Assembly (NCBI GenBank): GCA_016869975.1
Contig: VGCZ01000023.1
Span: 1 to 64,000 of the forward strand
DNA: 64,000 nucleotides
Origin: Alphaproteobacteria bacterium
Lineage (GTDB): Bacteria; Pseudomonadota; Alphaproteobacteria; Reyranellales; Reyranellaceae
Direction: 5' to 3'
Shown here piece after piece: positions 1-13,663 of this stretch. The notes beneath the pieces were generated by a model. The model saw only the letters and a list, made by a program, of their open reading frames with translations. It did no database searches and was not told the DNA's origin. Position 1 is the first letter of the stretch. Each line of letters starts with the position of its first letter. A program made the position numbers and the translations under genes.

Positions 1-122
1 CAGATCAGGGCCGAACATAAGGCTCTTGCATCCGAAGCCGCCACGGAGTTCAAATTGGCAGCGTAACCGGCGCAGCGAACTGTCTCATAACCGTGCCCCG
101 GTACAGTGGCGATCACGAAGAA

Positions 123-2393
<2,271 letters not shown>

Positions 2394-4076
2394 TCAAGCC
2401 CGCGCCGCCATCAGGCGATCGGCGGCGGCGCGCGCTTCGGCGGTGACCTCGGCACCGGCCAGCATGCGCGCCAGCTCCTCGCGCCGTCCGGCGGCGTCGA
2501 GCGCCACAACCTCGGTCGCCGCCTTGGTCCGGCTCGACGTCTTGCGGATCAGCCAGTGCTGGTCGGCCAGCGCCGCGACCTGCGGCGAATGCGTCACGAC
2601 CAGCACCTGCAGGTCGCGCGCCAACCGACGAAGGCGCTCCCCCACCGCCGCCGCCGTGGCGCCGCCGACGCCGCTGTCGACCTCGTCGAACACCACCGTG
2701 GCGACGTCGCCGATCTTGGCCATCGCCACCTTCAACGCCAGCATGAAGCGCGACAGCTCGCCGCCGGACGCGATTTTGCCGATCGGGCCCGGCGGTGTGC
2801 CGGGATTGGTCGACACCAGGAACTCGACGCGATCCACACCCGAGGCCGACCAGTCCTTCTCGGCCAAACGATCGATACGCGTGACGAACTTCGCGCGCTC
2901 CAGGCGCAATGGCCCTAGCTCACCGATCACCGCCTTGTCGAGCTTCGCCGCCTGCTTAGCGCGCGTGCCCGACAGCGCCTCGGCCGCGCCGACGAAGGCC
3001 CCGCGCGCCTTGGCCGCTTCGGCCTCCAGCCGGCGCCGGCGCGCCTCGCCATCGTCGAGCGCGGCGAGCTGCTCAGCCATGCGGCCACGCAATCCGGCGA
3101 GTTCGCCCACCGGCACGCCATGCTTGCGCGCCGCGGCGCGCAACGCGAACAGCCGCTCCTCGACACGTTCGAGCGCGCCTGGATCGTCGCCCAGGCTCTC
3201 GCGCGCCTGCTCGAGCTGCGCCACTGCCTCGGCCGCTTCCGACAGGGCGCGATCGAGCGCACCCAGCGCCGCGTCGAGACGGCCGGCGGCGTTGCCCGCC
3301 TGGCGCTCGATCAGCCGATGCGCCGACGACAGCTTGCCGGTGACGCCCTTGTCGCGTTCCAGGCCGTCGAGCGCCTGCGCCACTGCCTCGCCGATCGCCG
3401 CGCCATGGCGCAGCAATTGGCGTTTCGCCGCCAAGGTCTCCTCGTCGTCGGCCTTGGGATCGAACTTGTCGAGCTCAGCCACCGCGTGACGCAGATACTC
3501 CTCGTCGCGCTGCGCCTGCTCGAAGGCGGCCGCCGCCTCGGCGCGCGCCGTCTCGGCGGCGCGCCACGCGGCCCACGCCGCAGCGACGCGCGCGGCGTCG
3601 GCCTGCAGGCCGCCGAAGGCGTCGAGCGTATCGCGATGATTGACCGGCACCAGCAGACCGTGCTGCTCGAACTGGCCCTGAATCTCGACCAGGGTCTCGC
3701 CCAGCCGCTTCAGCAGACCGACCGAAGCGGGCTGGTCGTTGACATAGGCGCGACCGCGGCCGTCGGCGCCGACGACGCGCCGCAGCAGCAGGCTGTCGCC
3801 CTCATCGGCCACGCCCTGCTCGGCGAGGATAGCGTGCGCGGGGTGATCGTCGGACAGGGTGAACTCGGCGCCGATCACGGCCTGCGTCGCGCCCGCGCGC
3901 ACGACGCCCTGCGCCGCTCGCCCACCCAACGCCAGGCTGAAGGCGTCGAGTAGAATCGACTTGCCGGCGCCGGTCTCGCCGGTGAGCGCGCCCAGGCGCG
4001 AGCCTTTGCCCGTCGGGAAGGTGAGGTCCAGCTTCTCGATCAGAACGAAGTCGCGGATCGAGAGACAGCGCAGCAT
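2394..4076 (-). CDS. recN: DNA repair ATPase RecN
   Basis: An SMC-like cytoplasmic ATPase acting in recombinational repair of double-strand breaks (family knowledge). The 560-residue protein has Walker A GETGAGKS at about residues 33-40. Long Ala/Glu/Arg-rich helical arms form a coiled coil over about residues 150-370. A C-terminal ABC signature (ASGGELSRFMLAL) is followed by Walker B VVFDEVDSGVGG and THSPQVA. Its ATG overlaps the bamD stop by one base (TGATG), so translation is probably coupled. No alphaproteobacterial LexA box (GAAC or GTTC spaced by seven) was noticed immediately upstream. Confidence 0.97.
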   Translation of the reverse strand: MLRCLSIRDFVLIEKLDLTFPTGKGSRLGALTGETGAGKSILLDAFSLALGGRAAQGVVRAGATQAVIGAEFTLSDDHPAHAILAEQGVADEGDSLLLRRVVGADGRGRAYVNDQPASVGLLKRLGETLVEIQGQFEQHGLLVPVNHRDTLDAFGGLQADAARVAAAWAAWRAAETARAEAAAAFEQAQRDEEYLRHAVAELDKFDPKADDEETLAAKRQLLRHGAAIGEAVAQALDGLERDKGVTGKLSSAHRLIERQAGNAAGRLDAALGALDRALSEAAEAVAQLEQARESLGDDPGALERVEERLFALRAAARKHGVPVGELAGLRGRMAEQLAALDDGEARRRRLEAEAAKARGAFVGAAEALSGTRAKQAAKLDKAVIGELGPLRLERAKFVTRIDRLAEKDWSASGVDRVEFLVSTNPGTPPGPIGKIASGGELSRFMLALKVAMAKIGDVATVVFDEVDSGVGGATAAAVGERLRRLARDLQVLVVTHSPQVAALADQHWLIRKTSSRTKAATEVVALDAAGRREELARMLAGAEVTAEARAAADRLMAARA

Positions 4077-4930
4077 CAGAAGATCGATCTCCAGGCGCGG
4101 CCGAGCCAGGAGCGTTCGTCCTTCTCAGGCCGCAGATCGACGCCCTCGAGCAGGAAGTAGGTGTCGGCGTACCAGTCGCTGCCCGGAAAGTTGTGCCCCA
4201 GCACGGCGGCGGCCATCTTGGCCTCGTTGGTCACGCCCAGCGCGAGATAGCATTCGACCAGCCGATGCAGGGCCTCGGGCGTGTGCGTCGTGGTCTGGTA
4301 CTGCTCAATGACGCGCCGGTAGCGGTTGATCGCCGCGACCCATTGCTTGCGTGTCTGGTAGAAGCGGCCGACCTCCATCTCCTTGCCGCCGAGATGGTCG
4401 ACGGCGAGATCGATCTTCAGGCGCGCGTCGCGGGCATAGGGCGTGTCGGGAAAGCGCTTCACGACCTCGCCCAGGGCGGTCAGCGCCTGCTCGGTCATGC
4501 GCTGGTCGCGGCCGACATCGGAGATCTGCTCGTAGTAGCTGAGCGCCTTCAGATAGTAGGCGTAAGGCACGTCGCGGTGGCCGGGATGCAGGCCGATGAA
4601 GCGGTCGAGCGCGATGATCGCGTCGTCATACTTGTTGGCCTGGTAGTGGGAGAAGGCGAGCATGATCTGCGCCTTCACCGCCCACACCGAATAGGGGTGC
4701 TGGCGATCGACTTCCTCGAAGGCCTTGGCGGCATTCCTGTAGTCGCTGCCGCCCAGCGAATCGAGCGCGCGGTTGTACAGCTGCTCGACCGGCGCCTCGG
4801 CGTAGACCTTGTCGTCGTCGCTACCGCCAAATAGGCCGCAGGCGCCCAGCGCCAGGGTTGTCGCCAATACCAGCGCCCTCGCCGCCGCACCCGCGTACCG
4901 TCGCATCGCCAGCCTCGTTCCGCCTGTCAT
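4076..4930 (-). CDS. bamD: Outer membrane assembly lipoprotein BamD
   Basis: A lipoprotein of the Bam complex that inserts beta-barrel proteins into the outer membrane. The N-terminus has basic residues, a hydrophobic stretch and a lipobox LGAC, with the lipidated Cys at residue 31 of this reading. Tetratricopeptide-like repeats follow (LYNRALDSLGGSDYRNAAKAF, then motifs around HPYS and YPYAYYLKALSYY-like segments). An alternative ATG at 4906 has a GAGG at good distance and would give a 22-residue signal peptide. A -10-like TATAAG lies at 4976-4981, between this gene and the terminators after ftsZ, so it may have its own promoter. Confidence 0.94.
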   Translation of the reverse strand: MTGGTRLAMRRYAGAAARALVLATTLALGACGLFGGSDDDKVYAEAPVEQLYNRALDSLGGSDYRNAAKAFEEVDRQHPYSVWAVKAQIMLAFSHYQANKYDDAIIALDRFIGLHPGHRDVPYAYYLKALSYYEQISDVGRDQRMTEQALTALGEVVKRFPDTPYARDARLKIDLAVDHLGGKEMEVGRFYQTRKQWVAAINRYRRVIEQYQTTTHTPEALHRLVECYLALGVTNEAKMAAAVLGHNFPGSDWYADTYFLLEGVDLRPEKDERSWLGRAWRSIF

Positions 4931-4992
4931 GGTTTCGTCCGCCGCGCCAGCGCGGGGGATGCGCCGACAGCCCGGCTTATAGCATAGGACGG

Positions 4993-5020
4993 CAAAGAAA
5001 ACGGGGGCGCGAAGGCCCCC
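4993..5020 (-). terminator. Intrinsic terminator, distal of two after ftsZ
   Basis: Read on the minus strand, GGGGGC (5020-5015) pairs with GCCCCC (5008-5003) around a six-base loop, followed by the T-rich GTTTTCTTTG. It lies 30 bp beyond the first terminator and before bamD. Confidence 0.7.
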
Positions 5021-5043
5021 GGGAGTGACGTGTGGAGATACGG

Positions 5044-5070
5044 AAAACGGCCGGGCGTGGCCGCCCGGCC
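5044..5070 (-). terminator. Intrinsic terminator immediately after ftsZ
   Basis: On the minus strand, GGCCGGGCG (5070-5062) pairs with CGCCCGGCC (5057-5049) around a four-base loop, followed by GTTTTCC. It starts eight bases after the ftsZ stop codon and closes the dcw transcript. Confidence 0.85.
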
Positions 5071-5077
5071 AACGCGG

Positions 5078-6784
<1,707 letters not shown>

Positions 6785-6920
6785 GGCATTGTCTCCACAC
6801 GTAGACGAGGGGTAATCTTCGTTGGATGACGTCGCGGTATTTTTTGGTCTAACCGTCGACGGCGCCGGCGTTTTTTGTGCCGGTCAAGTGGGGAGTGCCA
6901 GTCCCGCCTCAAATTCTAGA

Positions 6921-8168
6921 CTAAAAGTTCTCACGTATCCAACTGCCAATTCGCCCTAAACGACCGACAGGCGGCTCCGCCGACTGGGCCGCCTGTTGCG
7001 GCTGATTGGTGACCTGCTGGGCGGCGTGGATCAGCAGGCCGGCGCAGGCGGCATAGGCCGGGCCGCCGGTCGACTCGGCCAGGCCGGCGACGCGGATCGG
7101 CCCGCCGATGCGGACCTTCTTCTTCAGGATGTCGGCGGCGACGTCGCCCAGCCCGTCGAGCTGGCTGGCGCCGCCCACCAGCACGGCCCGCCCGCCGGCC
7201 AGGCGGTCGACACCGCTGGCCTCGAGCCGGCTGCGCACCAGCTCGAAGGTCTCCTCGATGCGGGGGCGGATGATGCCGACCAGGATGCTGCGCGGCACAT
7301 GGTTGGGCGTGGTGCGCTCCTGCTCGCCGATCAGCGGCACGTCGATGATGTCGTACTCGTCGTTGGGCTTGGCGCGGGCGCGACCGATCAGGGTCTTCAT
7401 GCGCTCGGCGTCGGCGATCGGCGTCGACAGGCCGCGGGCGATGTCGCTGGTCACGTGCATGCCGCCGATCGGGATCGAATCGACGTGCACGAGATGGCCG
7501 TCGTAGAAAACGGCGATCGAGGTCGTGCCGCCGCCCATGTCGATCAGGGTGGCACCAAGATTGCGCTCGTCGGCGACCAGCGAGGCCAGCCCCGAGGCGT
7601 AGGCCGAGACGACGCGGTCGGCGATGTCGAGATGGGCGCGCTTGACGCAGATGCCAAGATTGCGCATCGCGCCAGTGGCCGCGGTCACCAGATGGATCTG
7701 CCCACCCAGGCGCTCGCCGTACATGCCGCGCGGCTCGACCACCGCCGAGCCGTCGACGGTGTAGCCGATCGGCAGGGTGTGAATGAGATCGCGGTCGGCG
7801 GTCTCGGCCGGCAGGTGCACCTGCGACAATAGGCGGCGCACGTCACGCTCGCCGATTTCGTGGTTACCGACCTGCACGTCGAGCTGCTGGTTGTGCGAGG
7901 CCGGCTGGCCGCCGCCGACGCCGACCAGCACTTCTCGCACCGTCTCGCCGCACATCTCCTCGGCAGCGCTGACCGCCGAGGAGATCGCGCGGGTCGCGGC
8001 CTCCATGTCGACGATGTTGCCGGAGCGCAGGCCGGTCGAGTGGTGCTGGCCGATGCCGATGACGCGCAGGCCTGAGCCATCGATCCGTGCCACGAAGCAG
8101 ACGACCTTGCTCGTACCGATGTCGAGCGCCGCGACGATACCGTTCCTCGCCTTGATCACTGTACTCAC
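6921..8168 (-). CDS. ftsA: Cell division protein FtsA
   Basis: An actin-like ATPase that tethers FtsZ to the membrane. The 415-residue protein opens with the phosphate-1 motif AALDIGTSKVVCFVA and carries the phosphate-2 motif LIDMGGGTTSIAVF. The C-terminal segment RLGRIGSWIRENF is a good amphipathic membrane-targeting helix, the expected FtsA ending, preceded by a Gln/Pro-rich linker. It starts three bases after the ftsQ stop. Confidence 0.97.
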   Translation of the reverse strand: MSTVIKARNGIVAALDIGTSKVVCFVARIDGSGLRVIGIGQHHSTGLRSGNIVDMEAATRAISSAVSAAEEMCGETVREVLVGVGGGQPASHNQQLDVQVGNHEIGERDVRRLLSQVHLPAETADRDLIHTLPIGYTVDGSAVVEPRGMYGERLGGQIHLVTAATGAMRNLGICVKRAHLDIADRVVSAYASGLASLVADERNLGATLIDMGGGTTSIAVFYDGHLVHVDSIPIGGMHVTSDIARGLSTPIADAERMKTLIGRARAKPNDEYDIIDVPLIGEQERTTPNHVPRSILVGIIRPRIEETFELVRSRLEASGVDRLAGGRAVLVGGASQLDGLGDVAADILKKKVRIGGPIRVAGLAESTGGPAYAACAGLLIHAAQQVTNQPQQAAQSAEPPVGRLGRIGSWIRENF

Positions 8169-8171
8169 CCT

Positions 8172-9239
8172 TCAAGTCTTTTGGCCGCCACGCGGCTTGC
8201 CGTCTGGGGCTGGTTGCGTCGCCGGGGGCTTGGCGACGGGGGGTTTGGCCGGGCCGCCGGTCGCGGCCGGCGGCGATGGGGGCGCGGGCTCAGGACGCGC
8301 GCCCACCGACGATAGCGGGTCGGGCGCACCAGCGCGGCGCAGCGTGATGCGGTCGGGCAGCCGCAGATCGATCACGGAAAGGTCGCGCGAGAGCAGCTGG
8401 TCGCTGCGGTCGAGCTCAAGCACGCGCTTGAGCGCCTCGCCGGCACCCTCTTCCGGCAGGCGAATCTGCAGACCGCCATCGAGGATCAGGTTCCAGCGCC
8501 GCTGGCCGACGAAGACCGCCGAGCGCAGCCTGTCGGCGATCGGCTTGACGTCCTGCAGCAACAGGAACAGTCCGGCCACCTGCTCGGGCGCGCCCTCGCC
8601 GGCGAGCAGCAACCGCACCGAGCTCTCGGCGGGATCGACGGTGCGCACCTTTCGGCCGGTGCGGTCGATCAGGATGTACTCGGCGGCGGCGCCGGCAGCG
8701 GCCGTCTTCGACTGCCACAGCGCCACGGCCTGGCGCTCGCGCAGCGCGACATGGATGGTGTCGGGCCAGCGCCGCTCGACCGCGGCGTGCTCGACCCATT
8801 CGATACGCTCCAGCCGCTCGCGCGCGCCGTGCAGGTCGATGGTCAGCAGCGAATCGCCGCGCGCGGCGTTGAGCGCCTTGAGCACCGCGTCCTTGGTGAC
8901 GTGCTTGCGGCCTTCGACCGTGACGTCCTCGAGCGGGAACGGCGAGAAGCCGGTCACGCGTTTCTTGACACCCTCGAACCAGGCCTTGCCGTCTTCGATG
9001 GCGCCGCTCTTCCACAGCGCGTAGCCGGCGATGGCGCCGCCGCCCAGGGTCATGACCACCACGCCCAAGATGAGGGCGGCGCGCCACGATACGTTCAGGC
9101 GAAAGCGCCTGCGCGCGGCCTTGCGGCCCTGCGAGGGCCTGGCCGCACCGGGACGCGGCGCTCCCGGCCGCCGCGTGGCGCCGCGGCGCGGGCGGACGTC
9201 GATGTCCTTGCCGAACGGCGTGGTGGTTACGGCGGACAT
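8172..9239 (-). CDS. ftsQ: Cell division protein FtsQ
   Basis: A bitopic divisome protein of the FtsQBL complex. The 355-residue protein has an Arg/Pro/Gly-rich cytoplasmic tail of about 50 residues and one membrane helix (ALILGVVVMTLGGGAIAGYAL). A POTRA domain follows (FPLEDVTVEGRKHVTKDAVLKAL), then the FtsQ beta domain (WPDTIHVALRERQAVALW). The C-terminus adds a Pro-rich extension ending KPRGGQKT. The ATG at 9239 lies 13 bases inside the 3' end of ddl. The same frame stays open far upstream, but that part is antisense-type low-complexity sequence over ddl. Confidence 0.95.
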   Translation of the reverse strand: MSAVTTTPFGKDIDVRPRRGATRRPGAPRPGAARPSQGRKAARRRFRLNVSWRAALILGVVVMTLGGGAIAGYALWKSGAIEDGKAWFEGVKKRVTGFSPFPLEDVTVEGRKHVTKDAVLKALNAARGDSLLTIDLHGARERLERIEWVEHAAVERRWPDTIHVALRERQAVALWQSKTAAAGAAAEYILIDRTGRKVRTVDPAESSVRLLLAGEGAPEQVAGLFLLLQDVKPIADRLRSAVFVGQRRWNLILDGGLQIRLPEEGAGEALKRVLELDRSDQLLSRDLSVIDLRLPDRITLRRAGAPDPLSSVGARPEPAPPSPPAATGGPAKPPVAKPPATQPAPDGKPRGGQKT

Positions 9240-10159
9240 CGCGCGTTCTCCACCAACCAGGCCACGAGCTGCGGAAACTCGATGCCGGCCCACTTCGCCT
9301 GCTCCGGCGCCAGCGACAGCGGCGTCATGCCGGGCTGCGTGTTGAGCTCGAGGATCACCAGGCCCTCGGCGCCGGGCTTGCTGTCGTCCCAGCGGAGATC
9401 GGCGCGGCTCAGCCCCGAGCAGCCCAGCGCGCGATGCGCCGAGAGCGCCCAGTCCATGGCCAGGTCGCGCACCGCGTCGGGAATCGGCGCCGGCACGAGA
9501 TGCTGCGTCACACCGTCGGTGTACTTCGCCTCGTAGTCGTAGAATGCGACGGTCGGCCTGAGCTCCGTCACCGTCAGCGCGCGGTCGCCCAGCACCGCGA
9601 CGGTCAGTTCGCGGCCCGGCACGTACTTCTCGACCAGCACGCGATCGCCGAACTTCGCCTCGGCCGATTCGACGACGGCGAGGTTGTCGCCGGGGCGCAC
9701 GATGTACACGCCGATGCTGGAGCCCTGGTCGATCGGCTTGACGACGTAGGGTCGGGGCATCGGATCGCCGGCCAGCAGCGCGCGGCGTTCGATCACCATG
9801 CCCTCGGCACAGCGCATGCCCAGCGAGTTGAAGATGTGGCGCGACAGCGGCTTGTCCATCGCCACCGCCGAGGGCAACACGCCGGAATGAGTGTAGGGCA
9901 CGCGCAGGATGTCGAGCACGCCCTGCACGCAGCCATCCTCGCCCCACTTGCCGTGCAGCGCGTTGAACACGACGTCGGGGCCGCCGCCCTTGGCCGGACG
10001 CAGCGCCTCGATCAGCGCCGGCAGGTCGCGCGTCACGTCGATCTCGGTCACCTCGTAGCCGGCGCTACGCAGGCCGGCGGCGCATTCGCGGCCGGTGACC
10101 AGCGAGACCTCGCGCTCGGGCGACCAGCCGCCTTTGAGGACCGCGACGCGCTTGCTCAT
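9227..10159 (-). CDS. ddl: D-alanine--D-alanine ligase
   Basis: Makes the D-Ala-D-Ala dipeptide added by MurF. The 310-residue ATP-grasp protein starts VAVLKGGWSPEREVSL. It has FNALHGKWGEDGCVQG, the substrate-binding segment PYVVKPIDQGSSIGV, the metal site VILELNTQPGMT and the SRADLRWD motif. The ATG at 10159 overlaps the murB stop (ATGA), the usual junction in this operon. Confidence 0.96.
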   Translation of the reverse strand: MSKRVAVLKGGWSPEREVSLVTGRECAAGLRSAGYEVTEIDVTRDLPALIEALRPAKGGGPDVVFNALHGKWGEDGCVQGVLDILRVPYTHSGVLPSAVAMDKPLSRHIFNSLGMRCAEGMVIERRALLAGDPMPRPYVVKPIDQGSSIGVYIVRPGDNLAVVESAEAKFGDRVLVEKYVPGRELTVAVLGDRALTVTELRPTVAFYDYEAKYTDGVTQHLVPAPIPDAVRDLAMDWALSAHRALGCSGLSRADLRWDDSKPGAEGLVILELNTQPGMTPLSLAPEQAKWAGIEFPQLVAWLVENARCPP

Positions 10160-11103
10160 GCCGGCACTCCCGGCGTCACGGGCGCCGACGCGAATTCGCC
10201 GATGCGCTTGATCTCCCAGCGCAGCGCCACGCCGCTGTGCTCGAACACGCGCCGACGGACCTCCTCGCCCAGCGCCTCGATGTCGTGAGCGGTGGCGTCG
10301 CCGGTATTGATCAGGAAGTTGCAGTGCTTCTCCGAGACCTGCGCGCCGCCGAGCCTCAGGCCGCGGCATCCGGCGCGGTCGATCAGCTCCCAGGCCCTGG
10401 CGCCGGGCGGATTGACGAAGGTCGAACCACCGGTGCGGCTGCGCGGCTGGCTGGCCTCGCGCGCCTGGTCGATCTCGACGATGCGCGCGCCGATCGCGCC
10501 GTGATCGCCGGCGCGACCGCGCAAGGTCGCGCCGACGAAGATCGCGTCCTCGGGCGCGGCGCTGTGACGGTAGGTGAAGCCGAGCTCCGCCGCCGACATG
10601 GTGCGTCGCGCGCCGTCACGCCCGACCATCTCGGCGGACTCGACGATGTCCTTCATCTCGCCGCCATAGGCGCCGGCGTTCATGCGCAGCGCGCCGCCGA
10701 TCGTACCCGGCACGCCGCTCAGGAACTCAAGCCCGGCCACGCCATGATCGCGCGCGGTGAGCGCCACGTTGAGATCGAGCGCGCCGGCGCCGGCGATCAC
10801 CGTCGTGCCCTCGACCGTCACGTCGACGAAACCACGCAGCAGGCGGATCACCACACCGCGCACACCGCCGTCCCGCACGAGCAGGTTGGAGGCGACGCCC
10901 AGCACCGTGACCGGGATGTCGTTTGGCAGCGCGGCGAGGAAGGCCTGGAGATCCTCGACATCGGCCGGACGGAAGAGAACCTCGGCCACGCCGCCGACGC
11001 GGAACCACGTGACGGGTGCCAGCGGCGCGTCCGATGTCAGGCGGCCGCGCGCCTTGGGCAGGCGGTCGATCAGATGCGGGGCGGAGCGCGTGCCGGCCAT
11101 CAT
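10156..11103 (-). CDS. murB: UDP-N-acetylenolpyruvoylglucosamine reductase MurB
   Basis: The NADPH- and FAD-dependent reductase that makes UDP-MurNAc. The 315-residue protein has the FAD-binding start [13 protein letters not shown], the [11 protein letters not shown] and [26 protein letters not shown]-region motifs, then [12 protein letters not shown] and [20 protein letters not shown] near the C-terminus. Two ATG codons in tandem (ATGATG) open the gene; the first overlaps the murC stop. Confidence 0.96.
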   Translation of the reverse strand: MMAGTRSAPHLIDRLPKARGRLTSDAPLAPVTWFRVGGVAEVLFRPADVEDLQAFLAALPNDIPVTVLGVASNLLVRDGGVRGVVIRLLRGFVDVTVEGTTVIAGAGALDLNVALTARDHGVAGLEFLSGVPGTIGGALRMNAGAYGGEMKDIVESAEMVGRDGARRTMSAAELGFTYRHSAAPEDAIFVGATLRGRAGDHGAIGARIVEIDQAREASQPRSRTGGSTFVNPPGARAWELIDRAGCRGLRLGGAQVSEKHCNFLINTGDATAHDIEALGEEVRRRVFEHSGVALRWEIKRIGEFASAPVTPGVPA

Positions 11104-12560
11104 GCGACCGACCCGGGATCGTTGGCCACGGCGCGCGGCGCCTGCTGCGTGGCGATCTGCTGCAGCTGGCCGGGCAGCGCGTGCGCCCAGGCGGTGATGT
11201 TGCCGGCGCCGAGGCAGACCACCACGTCGCCCGGCCGCGCGATGCCCCACACCAGGGCCGGCAATTGCCCGGGACCCTCGAGCGCGTAGACCCGCTGATG
11301 GCCGGCGCGCCCGATGCGCTCGACCAGCATGTCGCGATCGACGCCGGCGATCGGCGCCTCGCCGGCGGCATAGACGTCGGCGACGACCACGGCGTCGGCG
11401 TCGCCGAAGCAGCGCGCGAAATCATCGCGCAGGTCGCGCAGGCGGGTATAGCGATGCGGCTGGACCACGGCGATCACCGCGCCCGAGCCGCCATAGGCCT
11501 GGCGCGCGGCGCGCAGCACGGCGGCGATCTCGACCGGGTGGTGGCCGTAATCGTCGATCACCGTGATACCGTGCGCCTCGCCGACGCGGGTGAAACGGCG
11601 GCGCACGCCGCTGAAGCCCGCCAGGCCGCGCCTGATGGTCTCGTCGTCGATGCCCATCTCGTGCGCCACGGCGATGGCGGCGAGCGCGTTCTGCACGTTG
11701 TGCTGGCCGAACATCGGCAGGCGCAGCCCGGTCATCATCGCCGACTGGTTGGTCGCGCGGTTCTCGATCATGACGTCGAAATCGGCGCCGTTGCGATCGA
11801 GCTTGAGGTTGAGCGCGCGCACGTCGGCGCTGGCGCCCAGGCCGTAGGTGACGATCTTGCGGTCGGCGACGCGCGGGATGATCGCCTGGACCTCGGGGTG
11901 GTCGCTGCACAAGGCGGCGAAGCCGTAGAACGGGATGTTCTCGACGAAGCGCACGAAGGCCGAGCGCAGCGCGTCGAAATCGCCGTAGTGGTCGAGATGC
12001 TCGGGATCGATATTGGTGACGACCGCGATGGTCGCCGGCAGGCGCAGGAACGAGCCGTCGGATTCGTCGGACTCGACCACCATCCAGTCGCCCTGGCCGA
12101 GCCGCGCGTTGGTGCCGTAGGCGTTGATGATGCCGCCGTTGATGACGGTCGGATCGAGATGCGCCGCGTCGAGCAGGGCGGCGATCATCGAGGTCGTCGT
12201 CGTCTTGCCGTGCGTGCCGCCGACCGCCACCGACCATTTCAGGCGCATCAGCTCGCCGAGCATCTCGGCGCGGCGCACGACGGGGGTGAAGCGCGCCCGC
12301 GCCGCCAGCACCTCGGGGTTGTCGGGCTTCACCGCCGAGGACACGACGACGACCTGCGCCGCGCCGACATTCTCGGCGCGGTGGCCGATCATGACCTTCA
12401 TGCCCAGCGAGGCCAGCCGCTTGCAGTTGGCGTTGTCGGCGAGATCGCTGCCCTGGACCTTGTAGCCCAGATTGTGCAGCACCTCGGCGATGCCCGACAT
12501 GCCGATGCCGCCGATGCCGACGAAATGGATCAGGCCGATATTCAGCGGCAGCGCCCTCAC
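11100..12560 (-). CDS. murC: UDP-N-acetylmuramate--L-alanine ligase MurC
   Basis: Adds the first amino acid, L-Ala, of the peptidoglycan stem. The 486-residue Mur ligase has the Rossmann start [17 protein letters not shown], the ATP-binding loop [12 protein letters not shown] at about residue 110, and the C-terminal motif [14 protein letters not shown]. The start codon is GTG (12560), forming a GTGA overlap with the murG stop. Confidence 0.97.
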   Translation of the reverse strand: MRALPLNIGLIHFVGIGGIGMSGIAEVLHNLGYKVQGSDLADNANCKRLASLGMKVMIGHRAENVGAAQVVVVSSAVKPDNPEVLAARARFTPVVRRAEMLGELMRLKWSVAVGGTHGKTTTTSMIAALLDAAHLDPTVINGGIINAYGTNARLGQGDWMVVESDESDGSFLRLPATIAVVTNIDPEHLDHYGDFDALRSAFVRFVENIPFYGFAALCSDHPEVQAIIPRVADRKIVTYGLGASADVRALNLKLDRNGADFDVMIENRATNQSAMMTGLRLPMFGQHNVQNALAAIAVAHEMGIDDETIRRGLAGFSGVRRRFTRVGEAHGITVIDDYGHHPVEIAAVLRAARQAYGGSGAVIAVVQPHRYTRLRDLRDDFARCFGDADAVVVADVYAAGEAPIAGVDRDMLVERIGRAGHQRVYALEGPGQLPALVWGIARPGDVVVCLGAGNITAWAHALPGQLQQIATQQAPRAVANDPGSVA

Positions 12561-13663
12561 GGATGCGTACTCCTCTTCATCACGCCGACGACGATGTCGG
12601 CCAGGCGCGACGCGGCGTCGGGGTGGCCAGCCTCGCGCGCCGCCTTCGCCATGCCGGCCAGGCGCCCTGGATCGGCGAACAAGGCCTCGAGATGGAGCCG
12701 CAGGGCGTCGGCCGTAAAGGCCTCGTGCGGCAGCAGGATGGAAGCGCCCACCTCGTCGACCGCCAGGGCGTTCGCGCGTTGATGGTCCTCAGTTGCGTGG
12801 GGGAAGGGGATGAGGACCGATGGCCGACCTGAAGTCGTGAGTTCGGCCACCGTCGACGCCCCCGCCCTCGCGACAACGAGGTGGGCCCCGGCCAGACGCG
12901 CCGGGAAGTCTCGGAAGAACGGCGCGCATTCGGCATCGATGCCGCGCGCCGCGTAGAAGGATTTCACCCGCTCGAGATCCTCGGCGCGGCATTGCTGCGC
13001 CAGGCGCAGGCGTCGCCGCAGCGCCTCGGGCAACGCCGCGATCGCCTCGGGAATCACCGTACTGAACGAGGCCGCGCCCTGGCTGCCGCCGATCACCACC
13101 ATGCGGATCGGCCCGTCGGCGCCGGGCGGCTCGTAAGCCACCTCATGCAAGGCGCGCACGGCGTCGCGCACCGGATTGCCGACGAGATGGATGCGCGGGT
13201 CACCGTCGGCGATGTGGCGGACCTTGCGGAACGACGTCGCGATGGCGCGCGCGCCGGCCGCGGCGACGCGGTTGGCGCGGCCGAGCACCGCGTTCTGCTC
13301 GTGCACGACGCGCGGCACGCCGCGGAAGCGCGCGGCCAGGAGGGTCGGCACCGAGGCGTAGCCGCCGAAGCCGACGACCACCGACGGCCGCACCCGGCCG
13401 ATCACGCCGAAGGCCTGCGCCGTGCCCATCGCCAGGCCCAGCGTGTTGGCAAGCCGGCGCGCGATGCCGCCGGCGCTCGGGCTGCCGCCGCGCACGTGGT
13501 GCACGGGATGGCGCGCCAGCTCGCCCGGCCATTGCTTGCCGCGATCGTCGGTGATCAGCGCCAGGCTGACGCCGCGCGCGGCCAGCTCGCCGGCCAGCGC
13601 TTCGGCCGGGAAGACATGGCCGCCGGTGCCGCCGGTGGCGAGGACGACGGGCTGGGTGCTCAT
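12557..13663 (-). CDS. murG: UDP-GlcNAc transferase MurG (lipid II synthesis)
   Basis: The membrane-associated GT28 glycosyltransferase that converts lipid I to lipid II. The 368-residue protein begins [20 protein letters not shown], the expected glycine-rich loop. It also has [38 protein letters not shown] and [11 protein letters not shown]. The ATG at 13663 overlaps the ftsW stop by ATGA; the longer upstream open frame is a shadow of ftsW. Confidence 0.97.
   Translation of the reverse strand: MSTQPVVLATGGTGGHVFPAEALAGELAARGVSLALITDDRGKQWPGELARHPVHHVRGGSPSAGGIARRLANTLGLAMGTAQAFGVIGRVRPSVVVGFGGYASVPTLLAARFRGVPRVVHEQNAVLGRANRVAAAGARAIATSFRKVRHIADGDPRIHLVGNPVRDAVRALHEVAYEPPGADGPIRMVVIGGSQGAASFSTVIPEAIAALPEALRRRLRLAQQCRAEDLERVKSFYAARGIDAECAPFFRDFPARLAGAHLVVARAGASTVAELTTSGRPSVLIPFPHATEDHQRANALAVDEVGASILLPHEAFTADALRLHLEALFADPGRLAGMAKAAREAGHPDAASRLADIVVGVMKRSTHP

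Noticed and set aside
1-66. Open frame ending TAA at 64-66 as the tail of a plus-strand gene
   Set aside because: Only 21 codons are visible and their third bases are less G+C-biased than in the real genes, so it cannot be supported.
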